Shown: piece by piece, positions 55,177 through 64,000 of the stretch | Numbering within the stretch: the stretch's first letter is position 1 | Layout of the letters: each line of letters begins with the position of its first letter | Origin: an uncultured Pseudomonadota bacterium | GTDB lineage: Bacteria; Pseudomonadota; Gammaproteobacteria; Methylococcales; Methylomonadaceae | Length of the DNA: 64,000 nt | Assembly (NCBI GenBank): GCA_903928965.1 | Contig: CAIYSZ010000017.1 | Location: forward strand, 25,159-89,158 | Direction of reading: 5' to 3' | Position numbers and translations under genes: made by a program | The notes under the pieces: generated by a model | The model's database searches: none | Told to the model about the DNA's origin: nothing | Seen by the model: only the letters and a program-made list of their open reading frames with translations

Positions 55177-55422
55177 ATGGCAAAAAAGATCAGAATCGAA
55201 ATCCCTGGCGGCTACTATCACGTCACCTCGCGCGGAAACTCGCGGGGAGATATCTGGGCACCTCTAAAAACCCGCCCAATTGCTAAACAGGCAAAAGAGG
55301 ATCTGATTCCACAGCTTTTTAAGCAGCAAAGACGACGCAAATTAAATGACTTGACGCCGTTTCGCGATGCCTTGCAGGTTTTCTTTGAAAACCCGCCCGG
55401 CGCTACGGCCATCGGGGACTAA
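55177..55422 (+). pseudogene. Fragment of a REP-associated (IS200-like, Y1) transposase
   Basis: The first 27 residues, MAKKIRIEIPGGYYHVTSRG then NSRGDIW, match the start of RAYT transposases. The rest (LKTRPIAKQAKEDLIPQLFK and on) is unrelated, and the HuH and catalytic Tyr are missing. GTGTCAGGTCTTGCGAT upstream is typical of the leader of such genes. It is a decayed insertion remnant. Confidence 0.6.
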
Positions 55423-55823
55423 AAATCTTCGCTTCGCTCCGCTCCCAAGATTTTCAGCGCTGGTAAAAATTAAAGGCTCAGACCCTTCGGTTCATTGGCT
55501 TGTGCTTGCCAACCAATCGAAACCCATTGATTTAAAAGTATTATCAAATCATTTTCATATCAAGTCAATAAATTGGATATGATACAGGATGAAAGGCCTT
55601 TGCTTTTCAAAAGCACCCAATAGCAATAAATTAAACGTTACAAGTAGCATGGATTCGCTTTCCGCTATTCAGGTCACTCCGTGATCTGGATTGCCGCCAT
55701 TATCAGTTCGCATGGACCGTCAACCCGTCTTCCTGCCCCTCTGTTCTGGTTTCAGCAATCCGTGCTGAAGCGACGTATTCTTTTAGGTCATTGGCAATCA
55801 GACCCACTCAAACTTTCAAAATT
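55423..55823. other. Gene-free stretch after the transposase fragment
   Basis: About 400 bp with no credible ORF. Short motifs GGCTCAGACCC (55472) and CAATCAGACCC (near 55795) recall the ends of RAYT-type elements. Otherwise nothing clear. Confidence 0.35.
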
Positions 55824-56174
55824 ATGAAAATATTCAATAAAATAGCATTTATCTTTGTTTTGGCAACCTCTTTTAGCTTAAACAGCGCCGTTTCGTTTGC
55901 GGAAGAAGCCGCTAGCGCGCCGGCTTCAAGCTCAGCCGAGGTGATTTCTCATATTGATAAAGCCTTGGTTGAAATTAGCAAAAGCGATTTTTCCGCTGCC
56001 CAGGTGCATTTAAAGGCGGCTCGTACGGCTTCTGAAAAACTAGCGGACAGTTCCGAAAACGCCAAAAAAGCCCATGGCATTCTGATACAAGGACAAATCT
56101 TGGCAAAGAAAGGCGATATCGCTAACTCTACCGAAGAATTAAATAAGGCTAAAGCGCTGTATAAAGCGCTGTAA
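55824..56174 (+). CDS. Small secreted helical protein
   Basis: 116 residues from the ATG at 55824 (MKIFNKIAFIFVLATSF), signal peptide ending near SFAEEA. The mature part is helical with TPR-like spacing (HIDKALVEISKSDFSAAQVHL, AKKAHGILIQGQILAKKGDI). It resembles small periplasmic helical-bundle proteins such as metal-binding SmbP-like ones, but lacks the His repeats. Function unknown. A terminator follows. Confidence 0.7.
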   Translation: MKIFNKIAFIFVLATSFSLNSAVSFAEEAASAPASSSAEVISHIDKALVEISKSDFSAAQVHLKAARTASEKLADSSENAKKAHGILIQGQILAKKGDIANSTEELNKAKALYKAL

Positions 56175-56185
56175 TTTAGCCAAAT

Positions 56186-56225
56186 AACTGGGTTTGCGCT
56201 TCCAATAGCGCCAACCCAGTTTTCT
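56186..56225 (+). terminator. Rho-independent terminator
   Basis: Arms AACTGGGTT (56186-56194) and AACCCAGTT (56213-56221), extended by GCGC/GCGC inside, followed by TTTCTTC. It lies 12 bp after the small secreted protein gene. Confidence 0.75.
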
Positions 56226-56581
56226 TCGACAACCTAAGACCAGTTCCCAATACCCTGTCTCAAAATTTGATCAAAAAATACGATCATACAAAAACATTTC
56301 TCACACACCACAATCAAAATCCAAAGTACTTGATTCACAAAACGGTTTTTTCAACCTATGATTTATTGACGGAAAAATTTCACAACTTTTTTGAAAATAG
56401 TTGCACGATTTCACAAAAAAACCATTAAAAGTTGATTAAGTGGGCCTTATAAGTCCATAATGTCCTAGCTTTTGATGCCAGCTAGCGCTCCATTACCGCG
56501 CCCGGCGGCACGAACGCTTCGCAAGCGGAGATAAACTTTTGACGCCGGCACTAACGGCCTTTTTAAGCGGGAAAAAATAGC
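56226..56581. other. AT-rich intergenic stretch
   Basis: No gene seen. It is rich in A/T runs up to about 56450 and then holds a GC-rich 100 bp with a CGCTTCGCAAGCG palindrome near 56515. It could carry a promoter for the small hydrophobic ORF that follows. Confidence 0.35.
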
Positions 56582-56677
56582 ATGGAAAATATGATTTTCA
56601 GTATAGTTGGCTTTGGAGTGTTTATTGCTTGCATATTATTGGAGGAATTTTTTCAAAACGATTTTTCAAAAAAATGA
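56582..56677 (+). CDS. Possible 31-residue hydrophobic peptide
   Basis: MENMIFSIVGFGVFIACILL, then EEFFQNDFSKK: one membrane helix and a charged tail. A weak GGGAAAA precedes the ATG and a strong terminator follows 85 bp later, so a short transcript is plausible. The size and shape fit small membrane proteins or type-I toxins. No homologue is recognised. Confidence 0.4.
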   Translation: MENMIFSIVGFGVFIACILLEEFFQNDFSKK

Positions 56678-56762
56678 GAATAAAATTTTTAATTTATTGA
56701 TTGTTAATGTAAAAATTTTATTCACCCCCATGCCGCGCAAACCAAAAGCGGCATGATATGTC

Positions 56763-56800
56763 AAGGCTTGCGGCTTATACCTGCAAGCCTTTTTTATTTT
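56763..56800 (+). terminator. Strong Rho-independent terminator
   Basis: Perfect 9-bp stem AAGGCTTGC/GCAAGCCTT with an 11-base loop, followed by TTTTTATTTT. It would end the transcript of the 31-residue ORF. Confidence 0.85.
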
Positions 56801-56825
56801 GCCGCTCCCCCGTCAGGATTCATGT

Positions 56826-56955
56826 ATTTGTACCGCCAAAATGTAACGAATGTCAATTCAATAGACCACGCAGGGAAAACTCTGACATAAAAAACCGCCG
56901 AGCCTTACGGCGTGCGGGCTGGGTGGGTGGACTTTACAGGTACAAAAAATTTCAA
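56826..56955. repeat. Left copy of an imperfect direct repeat flanking the ImmA/IrrE module
   Basis: Begins TGTACCGCCAAAATGTA and contains GACATAAAAAA, CCGCC-AGCCTT-CGG and TGGACTTTA in the same order and spacing as the copy at 58089-58205. The two copies differ by small gaps and substitutions. They are in direct orientation. Confidence 0.7.
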
Positions 56956-56999
56956 GTAGGGTGAAAAAGGAAAAAATTACACAATATCTATTAGTTAGC

Positions 57000-57392
57000 C
57001 TAAATACCTTTTTTTGCAAAAAGGTATTTGGTAATGACAAGCACAATACCAAACACTTCGGCGAGAGTTCCGCCCATGTATAAGTGCAGGGCGTAGTCTT
57101 CGTAATTTAAATAATTGGCGCCAACACAAATAAAAACAATATTCATCGCAACAAGCTGAGCTATCAATATACCTATGAACCAATTAGCATAGCTTTTCTT
57201 CAGATTGGTATCAGTTATTAGGTCATGATTTTCTATGTGTTTTCTTTGTGTTTCAGGGTCAAGCGTTTCAAGTTTATTGGCGATGATACCTGTTGCATCA
57301 ATAGGATTAGACAAATTTTCAAGTATCTTGGAAACTCTCTGATGTGGAGTTTCCACGGAATTACTTGGCAAGCTATCCTGATCTTCTGTCAC
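57000..57392 (-). CDS. Two-helix membrane protein encoded with an ImmA/IrrE peptidase
   Basis: 130 residues from a GTG directly after the peptidase stop (TAAGTG). The N-terminal half is charged and helical (HQRVSKILENLSNPIDATG, LDPETQRKHIENHDLI). The C-terminal half has two membrane helices (WFIGILIAQLVAMNIVFICV; GTLAEVFGIVLVITKYLF). It looks like a membrane effector controlled by its partner; that is inferred from architecture and context. AT-rich. Confidence 0.7.
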   Translation of the reverse strand: MTEDQDSLPSNSVETPHQRVSKILENLSNPIDATGIIANKLETLDPETQRKHIENHDLITDTNLKKSYANWFIGILIAQLVAMNIVFICVGANYLNYEDYALHLYMGGTLAEVFGIVLVITKYLFAKKGI

Positions 57393-57878
57393 TTAACGAA
57401 TATTAAGATTTGATAGACGAAAACGCATGGCGTCATCCGAAACGCCAAAACGACTTGCTATAACGGAAGGATGCAGGCCTTCGCGCCATAATCGCTTAAC
57501 TTCACTTTCCGGCATAAGCAAGTTCGCCGCAAATTGATTAGCAAAAATCTCTTCTGGATTGCTACCGCTGGCGGCAGAAAGTCCACGCAAATCGACAAAT
57601 TCATATTGCAGTTGATCAGCGCCATTGTTCCATCGTTGAACATAATGACCTAATTCATGTGCGCAAGTAAAACGCTGGCGGTTACGATGATCAGAATTAT
57701 TAAGGACAATGATAGGATCTTTGTCTGTTTTTTTAACTAATGCCCCTGAAACGTCATTGCCAAGCCATGCCTCAATGACATCAAGGCCAAGCTGACGCGC
57801 AATCCATACGGGATCGACAGGAAAACCGCGATTTCCCCATACTTCCGCAAGAATATTTGTAGCTGCATCTTTTGGCAT
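57393..57878 (-). CDS. ImmA/IrrE-family metallopeptidase
   Basis: 161 residues. Zinc-peptidase motif CAHELGHYVQRW with the downstream Glu in EEIFANQFAANLLMP, and a C-terminal helix-turn-helix-like segment (HPSVIASRFGVSDDAMRFRL). Relatives cut repressors or antitoxins in response to stress. No HTH repressor gene is next to it. It is directly followed by the two-helix membrane protein. Confidence 0.9.
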   Translation of the reverse strand: MPKDAATNILAEVWGNRGFPVDPVWIARQLGLDVIEAWLGNDVSGALVKKTDKDPIIVLNNSDHRNRQRFTCAHELGHYVQRWNNGADQLQYEFVDLRGLSAASGSNPEEIFANQFAANLLMPESEVKRLWREGLHPSVIASRFGVSDDAMRFRLSNLNIR

Positions 57879-57990
57879 GGCACTCTCATAAAATTTCCAG
57901 TAAGGATGATACCAGAATTTCTTATGTTATGCGCACAGTCAAAAAAATAAAAAATTTCTTATAATTCAAGCAGTCATAGCATGCCATCTG

Positions 57991-58021
<31 letters not shown>

Positions 58022-58088
58022 ATAAAGTCGCAATCGACTCAAGACCATGACGGTATAAGCTCCGCAAGTGGACAATATACCGTTATAT

Positions 58089-58205
58089 GTACCGCCAAAA
58101 TGTACCGTATGTCAATAGATCATGCTGGACAACATCGGACATAAAAAAACCGCCAAGCCTTGCGGAATGCGGTCTGTATGGACTTTATCGGATAATAAAA
58201 AACTT
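58089..58205. repeat. Right copy of the imperfect direct repeat, beside tRNA-Pro
   Basis: TGTACCGCCAAAATGTA, GACATAAAAAA, CCGCC-AGCCTT-CGG and TGGACTTTA as in the left copy. It ends a few bases before the 3' end of tRNA-Pro, which suggests an integration scar. Confidence 0.7.
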
Positions 58206-58210
58206 GAATT

Positions 58211-58287
58211 TGGTCGGGACGGCGGGATTTGAACCCACGACCACTACACCCCCAGTATAGTGCGCTACCAAACTGCGCTACGCCCCG
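58211..58287 (-). tRNA. tRNA-Pro (anticodon GGG)
   Basis: A 77-base cloverleaf on the minus strand: acceptor CGGGGCG pairing with CGTCCCG, D-loop AGTTTGGTA, anticodon stem CTATA/TGTAG around loop CTGGGGG (GGG at the anticodon positions), T-loop GTTCAAATC, and encoded CCA. Its 3' end faces the direct repeat. Confidence 0.95.
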
Positions 58288-58390
58288 AAATGAAATGATT
58301 CAAAAGAATGCAAGTCTTGGAATTGTAACATACCAAGAAAACGACTGCAATCAAAGGTTAGAAAAGACCCGTAAGCCTTAAAACAACCGC

Positions 58391-58759
58391 TTATTGCAAA
58401 AGCGCTGAAATATGCTCCAATTCGCTGATTAAATCCGGCAGCGGCGGGGCGGGGTAGGTTTTGTCGCGGCCGGCGGGCTCTTCCTTAAATTTTTCATTCC
58501 CTAAAAAAGCCTTCGCGCCAATAATGGTATAACCTTGATCATACAACAAACCGCGAATTTGCCGTATCAATAACACATCATGAGCCTGATAATAGCGCCG
58601 GTTGCCGCGGCGCTTAACCGGACTCAGCTCGGTGAACTCCTGTTCCCAATAGCGCAACACATGCGGTTTAACCCCGCATAATTCGCTGACCTCGCCTATG
58701 GTCAAATAACGTTTGGCGGGTATAGGCGGCAGATCATGATTCGGACTCGGATCCGGCAT
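58391..58759 (-). CDS. MerR-family transcriptional regulator (ihfA-linked type)
   Basis: 122 residues from the ATG at 58759 ([12 protein letters not shown]). [24 protein letters not shown], wing [18 protein letters not shown], then a short helix. There is no long effector domain. It overlaps the end of ihfA by 26 bp, the arrangement usual in Gammaproteobacteria. Ligand and targets unknown. Confidence 0.92.
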   Translation of the reverse strand: MPDPSPNHDLPPIPAKRYLTIGEVSELCGVKPHVLRYWEQEFTELSPVKRRGNRRYYQAHDVLLIRQIRGLLYDQGYTIIGAKAFLGNEKFKEEPAGRDKTYPAPPLPDLISELEHISALLQ

Positions 58760-59039
58760 AAGCTTCAACTCGCGCTTTTAATTTTTGCCCGGTCCTGAAT
58801 GTTACCACACGCCGCGGAGTAATGGGAATTTCCTCGCCGGTTTTAGGATTTCTGCCGGGGCGGCCGTTCTTATCGCGCAATTCAAACTTACCGAAACCGG
58901 AAATTTTGACTTGTTCGCCAATTTCCAAGGAGTTTTTAATCTCTTCAAAAAACAACTCAACCAGCTCCTTGGCCTCGCGTTTGTTTAAGCCAAGTTCTTC
59001 AAATAATTTTTCTGCGATGTCAGCTTTAGTGAGCGCCAC
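58734..59039 (-). CDS. ihfA: Integration host factor subunit alpha
   Basis: 101 residues from a GTG at 59039 ([17 protein letters not shown]), which has GAGGG 8 bases upstream and matches E. coli IhfA. A TTG two codons earlier would leave no room for the ribosome site. [20 protein letters not shown] holds the DNA-intercalating Pro. It bends DNA together with IhfB. It follows pheT directly. Confidence 0.96.
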   Translation of the reverse strand: MALTKADIAEKLFEELGLNKREAKELVELFFEEIKNSLEIGEQVKISGFGKFELRDKNGRPGRNPKTGEEIPITPRRVVTFRTGQKLKARVEAYAGSESES

Positions 59040-59041
59040 GT

Positions 59042-61414
59042 TCAATCCCTCAATTTTGCATTATGTTCTTGCGCCAAGACAGCCAAAACTTGGCTGAAAA
59101 CAGCCTCAATTTCGTTATCGGTCAAAGTTTGCGCATCGTCTTGCAAATGCAAGCTCAACGCAACGCTTTTATAACCGTTCGCCACCCCAGGACCTTGATC
59201 GGTATCAAATAATTGCACGTCGCGAATCACGGTTAGCCCACAATTGCGTATACTGGCGGTGACAGCGCCAACCGGCAATTTTTCGTCGACCAACAGCGCC
59301 ATATCGCGGCGCACGGATGGAAACTTAGACAAAGGGCTAAACCTAGGCGTAATCCGCTCCAATAAAGCGCTTTGTTCAAGTTCAAATAAAAATACCGGGC
59401 CATTGAAACCCAATTGCTTTTCCAATACGGGATGCAACATGCCCAAACGGCCAAGCCAGCGCTCGCCGTCCACAATCTCGGCGCTTTGCCCAGGATGCAA
59501 AGCCGGATGCCCAGCCGCCCTAAATTCAGCCTGCCGCCGCCCTAGACCCAATAAAGCCTCGACGTCGGCTTTCACGTCAAAAAAATCCACATTCCGGGAT
59601 GCTTCCCCCCATTGCTCGGCGTAAACCGGGCCCAAGGCCAAACCGGCCAGCATTTTTTGTTGTTGTATGCCGTCAGGAGTGTTAAAAAAGCGCATGCCGG
59701 TTTCAAATAAACGCACCCGGCCTTGCTGCCGATTCACGTTATACAACGCAGCCGTCAACAAACCGCACCACAGGCTGCCGCGCATGATCGCCAATTCCGC
59801 CGAAATAGGGTTTTGAATGGCAATCGCCGAGGTTTCCGGATCAACCAATTGCTGCATGCCCGCGTCCACAAAGCTATAGGTAATCGCTTCCTGATAAGCT
59901 CTATCCACCAAACAATCCTGCAAGCGCGCCAACGGCAATACAGCCTCCGGCGTTTTAGTCAGCTCATTGCGCAAACACAAATAACTGCTCGGTAATTGAT
60001 TATAGCCAATGACGCGCGCAATCTCTTCAATCAAATCCGCTTCAATCGCCACATCAAACCTAAAACTAGGCGGAGTCGCCAGCCAACCGTCCGCGTCCGC
60101 CTCCACCAGCATACCCAGCCGTTGCAAAATTGAGGTGACGTCATACGCGGCCGCGTCCACGCCCAACATTTTTTCAACCTGCCGCCTCCGTATTCGGATA
60201 GCCTGTCTGGCCGGCAAATACTCGTCGCGGCGCGCCTCGGTAATCGGCCCGGCCTGACCGCCGGAAATCGCCAAAATCAATTCCGTGGCGCGAGTCATGG
60301 CCCGCAGTTGCAAGCCAAAATCCACGCCGCGTTCAAAACGGTGCGAAGAATCGGTATGCAACCCGTATTTGCGCGCCTTGCCGGCAATGCTGACCGGATT
60401 AAAAAACGCGCATTCCAAAAAGATGTTTTGCGTAGCCCCGCTCACGGCGCTGTATTCGCCGCCCATCACACCAGCCAAGGCCAAGGCGCGTTGTTGATCG
60501 GCAATCACCAAGGCATCCGTATCCAAAGTCAGTTCCTGGCCGTTCAATAATTCCAAGCTCTCGCCAAGCTGAGCGCGGCGTACCACAATCGGCGCCGACA
60601 GTTTATCCGCGTCAAAAGCGTGCAAGGGCTGGCCCAGTTCCAACAGCACATAATTAGTAACATCCACCACCGGGCTCAAACTACGCACGCCGCTACGCCG
60701 TAAACGCTCCGCCATCCACAACGGGGTTTCCGCCTCGGCGTTGATTCCGGTAATCAAACGCCCTAAATACACCGGACAAGCCGCCGGGTCTTGCAGCTCC
60801 ACCGCCAGGGTTTGCGCATGCGCCTCCATAATCGGCGACGGCATGACCGGCGCGAACGGCAAACAATTCAAGGCCGCTATTTCGCGCGCCACGCCTTCCG
60901 CGCTCAAACAATCGGCGCGGTTGGGCGTCAAACCCAGCTCAATGACGTGGTCGTCCAGATGCAAATACGCCCGAATGTTTTCCCCCACCGGCGCATCGGC
61001 GGCCAATTCCATCAAACCTGACGCCGCTTCGGCCAAACCCAACTCCGTTTCGGAGCACATCATGCCGAACGACTCAACCCCGCGCAACTTGGAGGCCTTG
61101 ATTTTAAAATCCCCCGGCAATACCGCGCCGATCAATGCCGCCGGCGCTTTTAAGCCGGCGCGGGCGTTAGCCGCGCCGCAAACGATTTGCAAAGGTTCCG
61201 CTAAACCGGCATTGACTTGGCAAACGCGCAATTTATCGGCGTTCGGGTGTTGCTCAATCGAAATAATCTCCGCCACCACCACGCCCTCAAACGCGGCCGC
61301 CACCGGCGACAGCGCATCCACCTCCAAGCCGGCCATGGTCAATTGCGCGGCCAAGGCCTGGGTGTCGATAGGCGGATTGACTAAATCCCTTAACCAAGCT
61401 TCACTAATTTGCAT
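59042..61414 (-). CDS. pheT: Phenylalanine-tRNA ligase beta subunit
   Basis: 790 residues. It has the EMAP/OB domain ([20 protein letters not shown] split at residues 40-60), B3/B4 editing region, B5 domain, and a C-terminal anticodon-binding ferredoxin-like domain ([20 protein letters not shown]). It charges tRNA-Phe together with PheS and edits Tyr. 25 bp downstream of pheS. Confidence 0.97.
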   Translation of the reverse strand: MQISEAWLRDLVNPPIDTQALAAQLTMAGLEVDALSPVAAAFEGVVVAEIISIEQHPNADKLRVCQVNAGLAEPLQIVCGAANARAGLKAPAALIGAVLPGDFKIKASKLRGVESFGMMCSETELGLAEAASGLMELAADAPVGENIRAYLHLDDHVIELGLTPNRADCLSAEGVAREIAALNCLPFAPVMPSPIMEAHAQTLAVELQDPAACPVYLGRLITGINAEAETPLWMAERLRRSGVRSLSPVVDVTNYVLLELGQPLHAFDADKLSAPIVVRRAQLGESLELLNGQELTLDTDALVIADQQRALALAGVMGGEYSAVSGATQNIFLECAFFNPVSIAGKARKYGLHTDSSHRFERGVDFGLQLRAMTRATELILAISGGQAGPITEARRDEYLPARQAIRIRRRQVEKMLGVDAAAYDVTSILQRLGMLVEADADGWLATPPSFRFDVAIEADLIEEIARVIGYNQLPSSYLCLRNELTKTPEAVLPLARLQDCLVDRAYQEAITYSFVDAGMQQLVDPETSAIAIQNPISAELAIMRGSLWCGLLTAALYNVNRQQGRVRLFETGMRFFNTPDGIQQQKMLAGLALGPVYAEQWGEASRNVDFFDVKADVEALLGLGRRQAEFRAAGHPALHPGQSAEIVDGERWLGRLGMLHPVLEKQLGFNGPVFLFELEQSALLERITPRFSPLSKFPSVRRDMALLVDEKLPVGAVTASIRNCGLTVIRDVQLFDTDQGPGVANGYKSVALSLHLQDDAQTLTDNEIEAVFSQVLAVLAQEHNAKLRD

Positions 61415-61439
61415 GACTTAATCCGATTGTATGATCCGT

Positions 61440-62462
<1,023 letters not shown>

Positions 62463-62524
62463 TTAAACTCACTGTGGATGAAAACTGTGGATGACCGCGC
62501 CACGCGCGTACGTTCCAACCTTAA

Positions 62525-62560
62525 GTTAAAACGCCGCCCGCCGGATGCAAGGCGGGCGGC
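62525..62560 (-). terminator. Terminator between rplT and pheS
   Basis: Perfect 10-bp stem GCCGCCCGCC/GGCGGGCGGC with an 8-base loop, followed on the minus strand by GTTTTAAC. It lies at the place of the E. coli pheM attenuator, but I find no Phe-codon-rich leader. Confidence 0.75.
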
Positions 62561-62591
62561 AAACTAACAAACCAGCACGGCAGCCTGGAAA

Positions 62592-62954
62592 TTAAGGCGC
62601 GCTTCTATGCTCAAGAGCGATTTTAGCCAATTGGCCGAAGCCTTCGATATCGCGCACCGCCATATCGGCCAACACCTTACGGTCAACCGCAATATTGGCG
62701 TTATGCAAGCCATTGATCAAACGGCTATAGGAAATGCCGAATTGACGCGCCGCCGCATTGATACGCACGATCCACAACGCACGGAACACGCGTTTTTTCT
62801 GTTTACGGTCACGGTAAGCGTATTGACCGGCTTTAATGACCGCCTGTTTCGCCACGCGATAAACGCGGCTACGGGCGCCATAATAACCCTTGGCCAATTT
62901 CATAATTTTCTTGTGTCTTGCTCTCGCGGTGACCCCGCGTTTTACTCTTGCCAT
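62592..62954 (-). CDS. rplT: Ribosomal protein bL20
   Basis: 120 residues with the basic L20 start [16 protein letters not shown] and the C-terminal globular part ([20 protein letters not shown]). In E. coli L20 represses its own operon by binding the leader RNA. 29 bp after rpmI. Confidence 0.98.
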   Translation of the reverse strand: MARVKRGVTARARHKKIMKLAKGYYGARSRVYRVAKQAVIKAGQYAYRDRKQKKRVFRALWIVRINAAARQFGISYSRLINGLHNANIAVDRKVLADMAVRDIEGFGQLAKIALEHRSAP

Positions 62955-62983
62955 GTACTATACTCTCAAAAAATCGTTAACAA

Positions 62984-63181
62984 TCAACTATAAGGCAGCA
63001 TGCGCGCTACCAATGGCGTATCTGACGGATGCAAAACAGCGGTTTTGCGCAACTGTCTTTTACGTTTGGTCGATTTTTTGGTCAGAATATGGCGTTTGTG
63101 CGATTGTTTGCACTTAAAACCGCCGCCGCCGATTTTCTTAAATCGCTTACCGGCGCCGCTATGGCTTTTTAATTTAGGCAT
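62984..63181 (-). CDS. rpmI: Ribosomal protein bL35
   Basis: 65 residues from the ATG at 63181 ([18 protein letters not shown]), with GGAG upstream. [19 protein letters not shown] is typical. Upstream extension in the frame is not conserved. Confidence 0.97.
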   Translation of the reverse strand: MPKLKSHSGAGKRFKKIGGGGFKCKQSHKRHILTKKSTKRKRQLRKTAVLHPSDTPLVARMLPYS

Positions 63182-63479
63182 TTGTTTTCTCCAAAATAAA
63201 TAAATAAATCCCTGAGGCAAACCTTATAAGGCAAAATGCTTGGCCCTATCCGATTTTTCGACGCCAGGCGTCTAGCGCCGCTTTCCTGTCAACGCTGGCG
63301 CCGGTTTAAAAAAACCGGCAAAAAAGGGTTTAGGCGCAGCTTTAGCGCTTCACCCGGCGACATAAGTCAAAAACGCGAGAGCGCTGCCTTTAAGCTCAAG
63401 ATCATTCGCTCGCGCGACTCTACTTTATAGCTTAAAGTTTATAGCTTAAACCCGGTTTTCGATTTTAGAAACGGAGCCA
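63182..63479 (-). other. infC-rpmI intergenic leader
   Basis: 298 bp without a gene, in a region that in E. coli holds the L20 regulatory pseudoknot. Two hairpins are visible: GACGC-CAG-GCGTC near 63270 and CCGGTTT/AAACCGG around 63300-63318. A regulatory role is plausible but not shown. Confidence 0.4.
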
Positions 63480-64000
63480 TTATTTTTTCTTCTTCGGCCC
63501 CATCACCATCACCATTTGCCGGCCTTCAAGCTTAGGAAATTGCTCCACCGCGGCCACTTCCTCCAAATCGGTTTCAATTCTTTTTAATAAATCCATGCCC
63601 AATTCACGGTGAGTCAACTCACGGCCTTTAAAACGAACGGTAATTTTCGTCTTATCGCCTTCGCTCAAGAATTTAATCAAACTACGCAATTTAACCTGAT
63701 AATCGCCTTCCTCGGTGCCGGGCCGGAACTTGATTTCCTTGATTTGTATTTGTTTTTGTTTTTTCTTGGCGGCTTGCAGTTTTTTATTCTGTTCAAACTG
63801 AAATTTGCCGAAATCCATGATTTTACAAACCGGAGGATCCGCGTTCGGCGAAATTTCCACCAAATCCATACTGGCGTCATAAGCAAGCTGTAAGGCCTCG
63901 TTTATAGAAATCACACCAACCTGTTCACCTTCCACGCCTATTACCCGCACCCGGCGAGCCGTAATTTCGGTATTTAAGCGCGTTGCATCTTTTTTAGAGC
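63480..64000 (-). CDS. infC: Translation initiation factor IF-3 (start outside window)
   Basis: The frame stays open from the stop at 63480 to the right edge, with [20 protein letters not shown] before the GTG at 63950, so the true start lies a few codons beyond 64000. Usual IF-3 features: [35 protein letters not shown] and the C-terminal [11 protein letters not shown]. It keeps the ribosomal subunits apart and proofreads the start codon. Gammaproteobacterial infC often uses AUU, which cannot be checked here. Confidence 0.97.
   Translation of the reverse strand, partial: SKKDATRLNTEITARRVRVIGVEGEQVGVISINEALQLAYDASMDLVEISPNADPPVCKIMDFGKFQFEQNKKLQAAKKKQKQIQIKEIKFRPGTEEGDYQVKLRSLIKFLSEGDKTKITVRFKGRELTHRELGMDLLKRIETDLEEVAAVEQFPKLEGRQMVMVMGPKKKK

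Overview
The window looks like the chromosome of a gammaproteobacterial methylotroph, most likely a methanotroph of the Methylococcales. The pointers are a secreted MxaD-type protein (31.0-31.6 kb), a flavoprotein and a dihydropteroate-synthase-like protein of the tetrahydromethanopterin type (3.6-5.6 kb), a hopanoid-type HpnK deacetylase, a NAD-type isocitrate dehydrogenase, and Gammaproteobacteria-like housekeeping clusters (infC-rpmI-rplT-pheS-pheT-ihfA-merR, apaG-apaH, mpl, glnE). Species assignment is inference; no rRNA is present. Most of the window is GC-rich, so long antisense ORFs are common and were ignored. The accessory stretches (1-2.2 kb, about 54.4-58.2 kb) are clearly AT-richer.

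Layout. 1-2.2 kb: an AT-rich two-gene module, an HEPN-like protein plus a large KGGVGR-motif ATPase that runs off the left edge, read leftward. 2.2-8.0 kb: a leftward series ArnT-like glycosyltransferase, HpnK-like deacetylase, flavoprotein, DHPS-like protein, radA, with start/stop overlaps. 8.1-10.5 kb: a multicopper oxidase behind a promoter carrying a Fur-box-like site. 11-15.8 kb: kdp potassium-pump operon, including kdpF and another 29-residue membrane peptide. 16-19.1 kb: a secreted protein, a long palindromic repeat and a GH17 membrane enzyme. 19.2-22.9 kb: a TIR-CHAT-TPR defence-type gene that has lost its central ATPase by deletion. 23-31 kb: Rpn nuclease, mtaB, purB, feoABC under a Fur box, and the MxaD-like gene. 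31.7-39.2 kb: sbcB, then glnE with a RelE-like/SF1 helicase/ankyrin gene wedged behind a duplicated, truncated glnE 5' end. 39.3-41.1 kb: phosphate porin behind an array of four Pho half-sites. 41-54.4 kb: housekeeping genes (dtd, NAD-IDH, cysteine synthase, DegP/MucD, apaGH, mpl, mltB, Hsp70-like). 54.4-58.2 kb: AT-rich accessory zone with a Phd/VapC pair (toxin frameshifted), a transposase fragment, a small secreted protein, a 31-residue hydrophobic peptide, and an ImmA/IrrE plus two-TM-protein module bracketed by direct repeats beside tRNA-Pro(GGG). 58.2-64 kb: translation and IHF cluster, ending in infC at the right edge.

The best candidates for something new are: (1) the glnE locus, where an inserted helicase gene seems to have come with a replacement glnE 5' end; (2) the RelE-like/SF1/ankyrin protein itself; (3) the HEPN plus KGGVGR ATPase pair; (4) the ImmA/IrrE plus membrane-protein cassette with flanking repeats next to a tRNA; and (5) the TIR-CHAT gene with its ATPase cut out.
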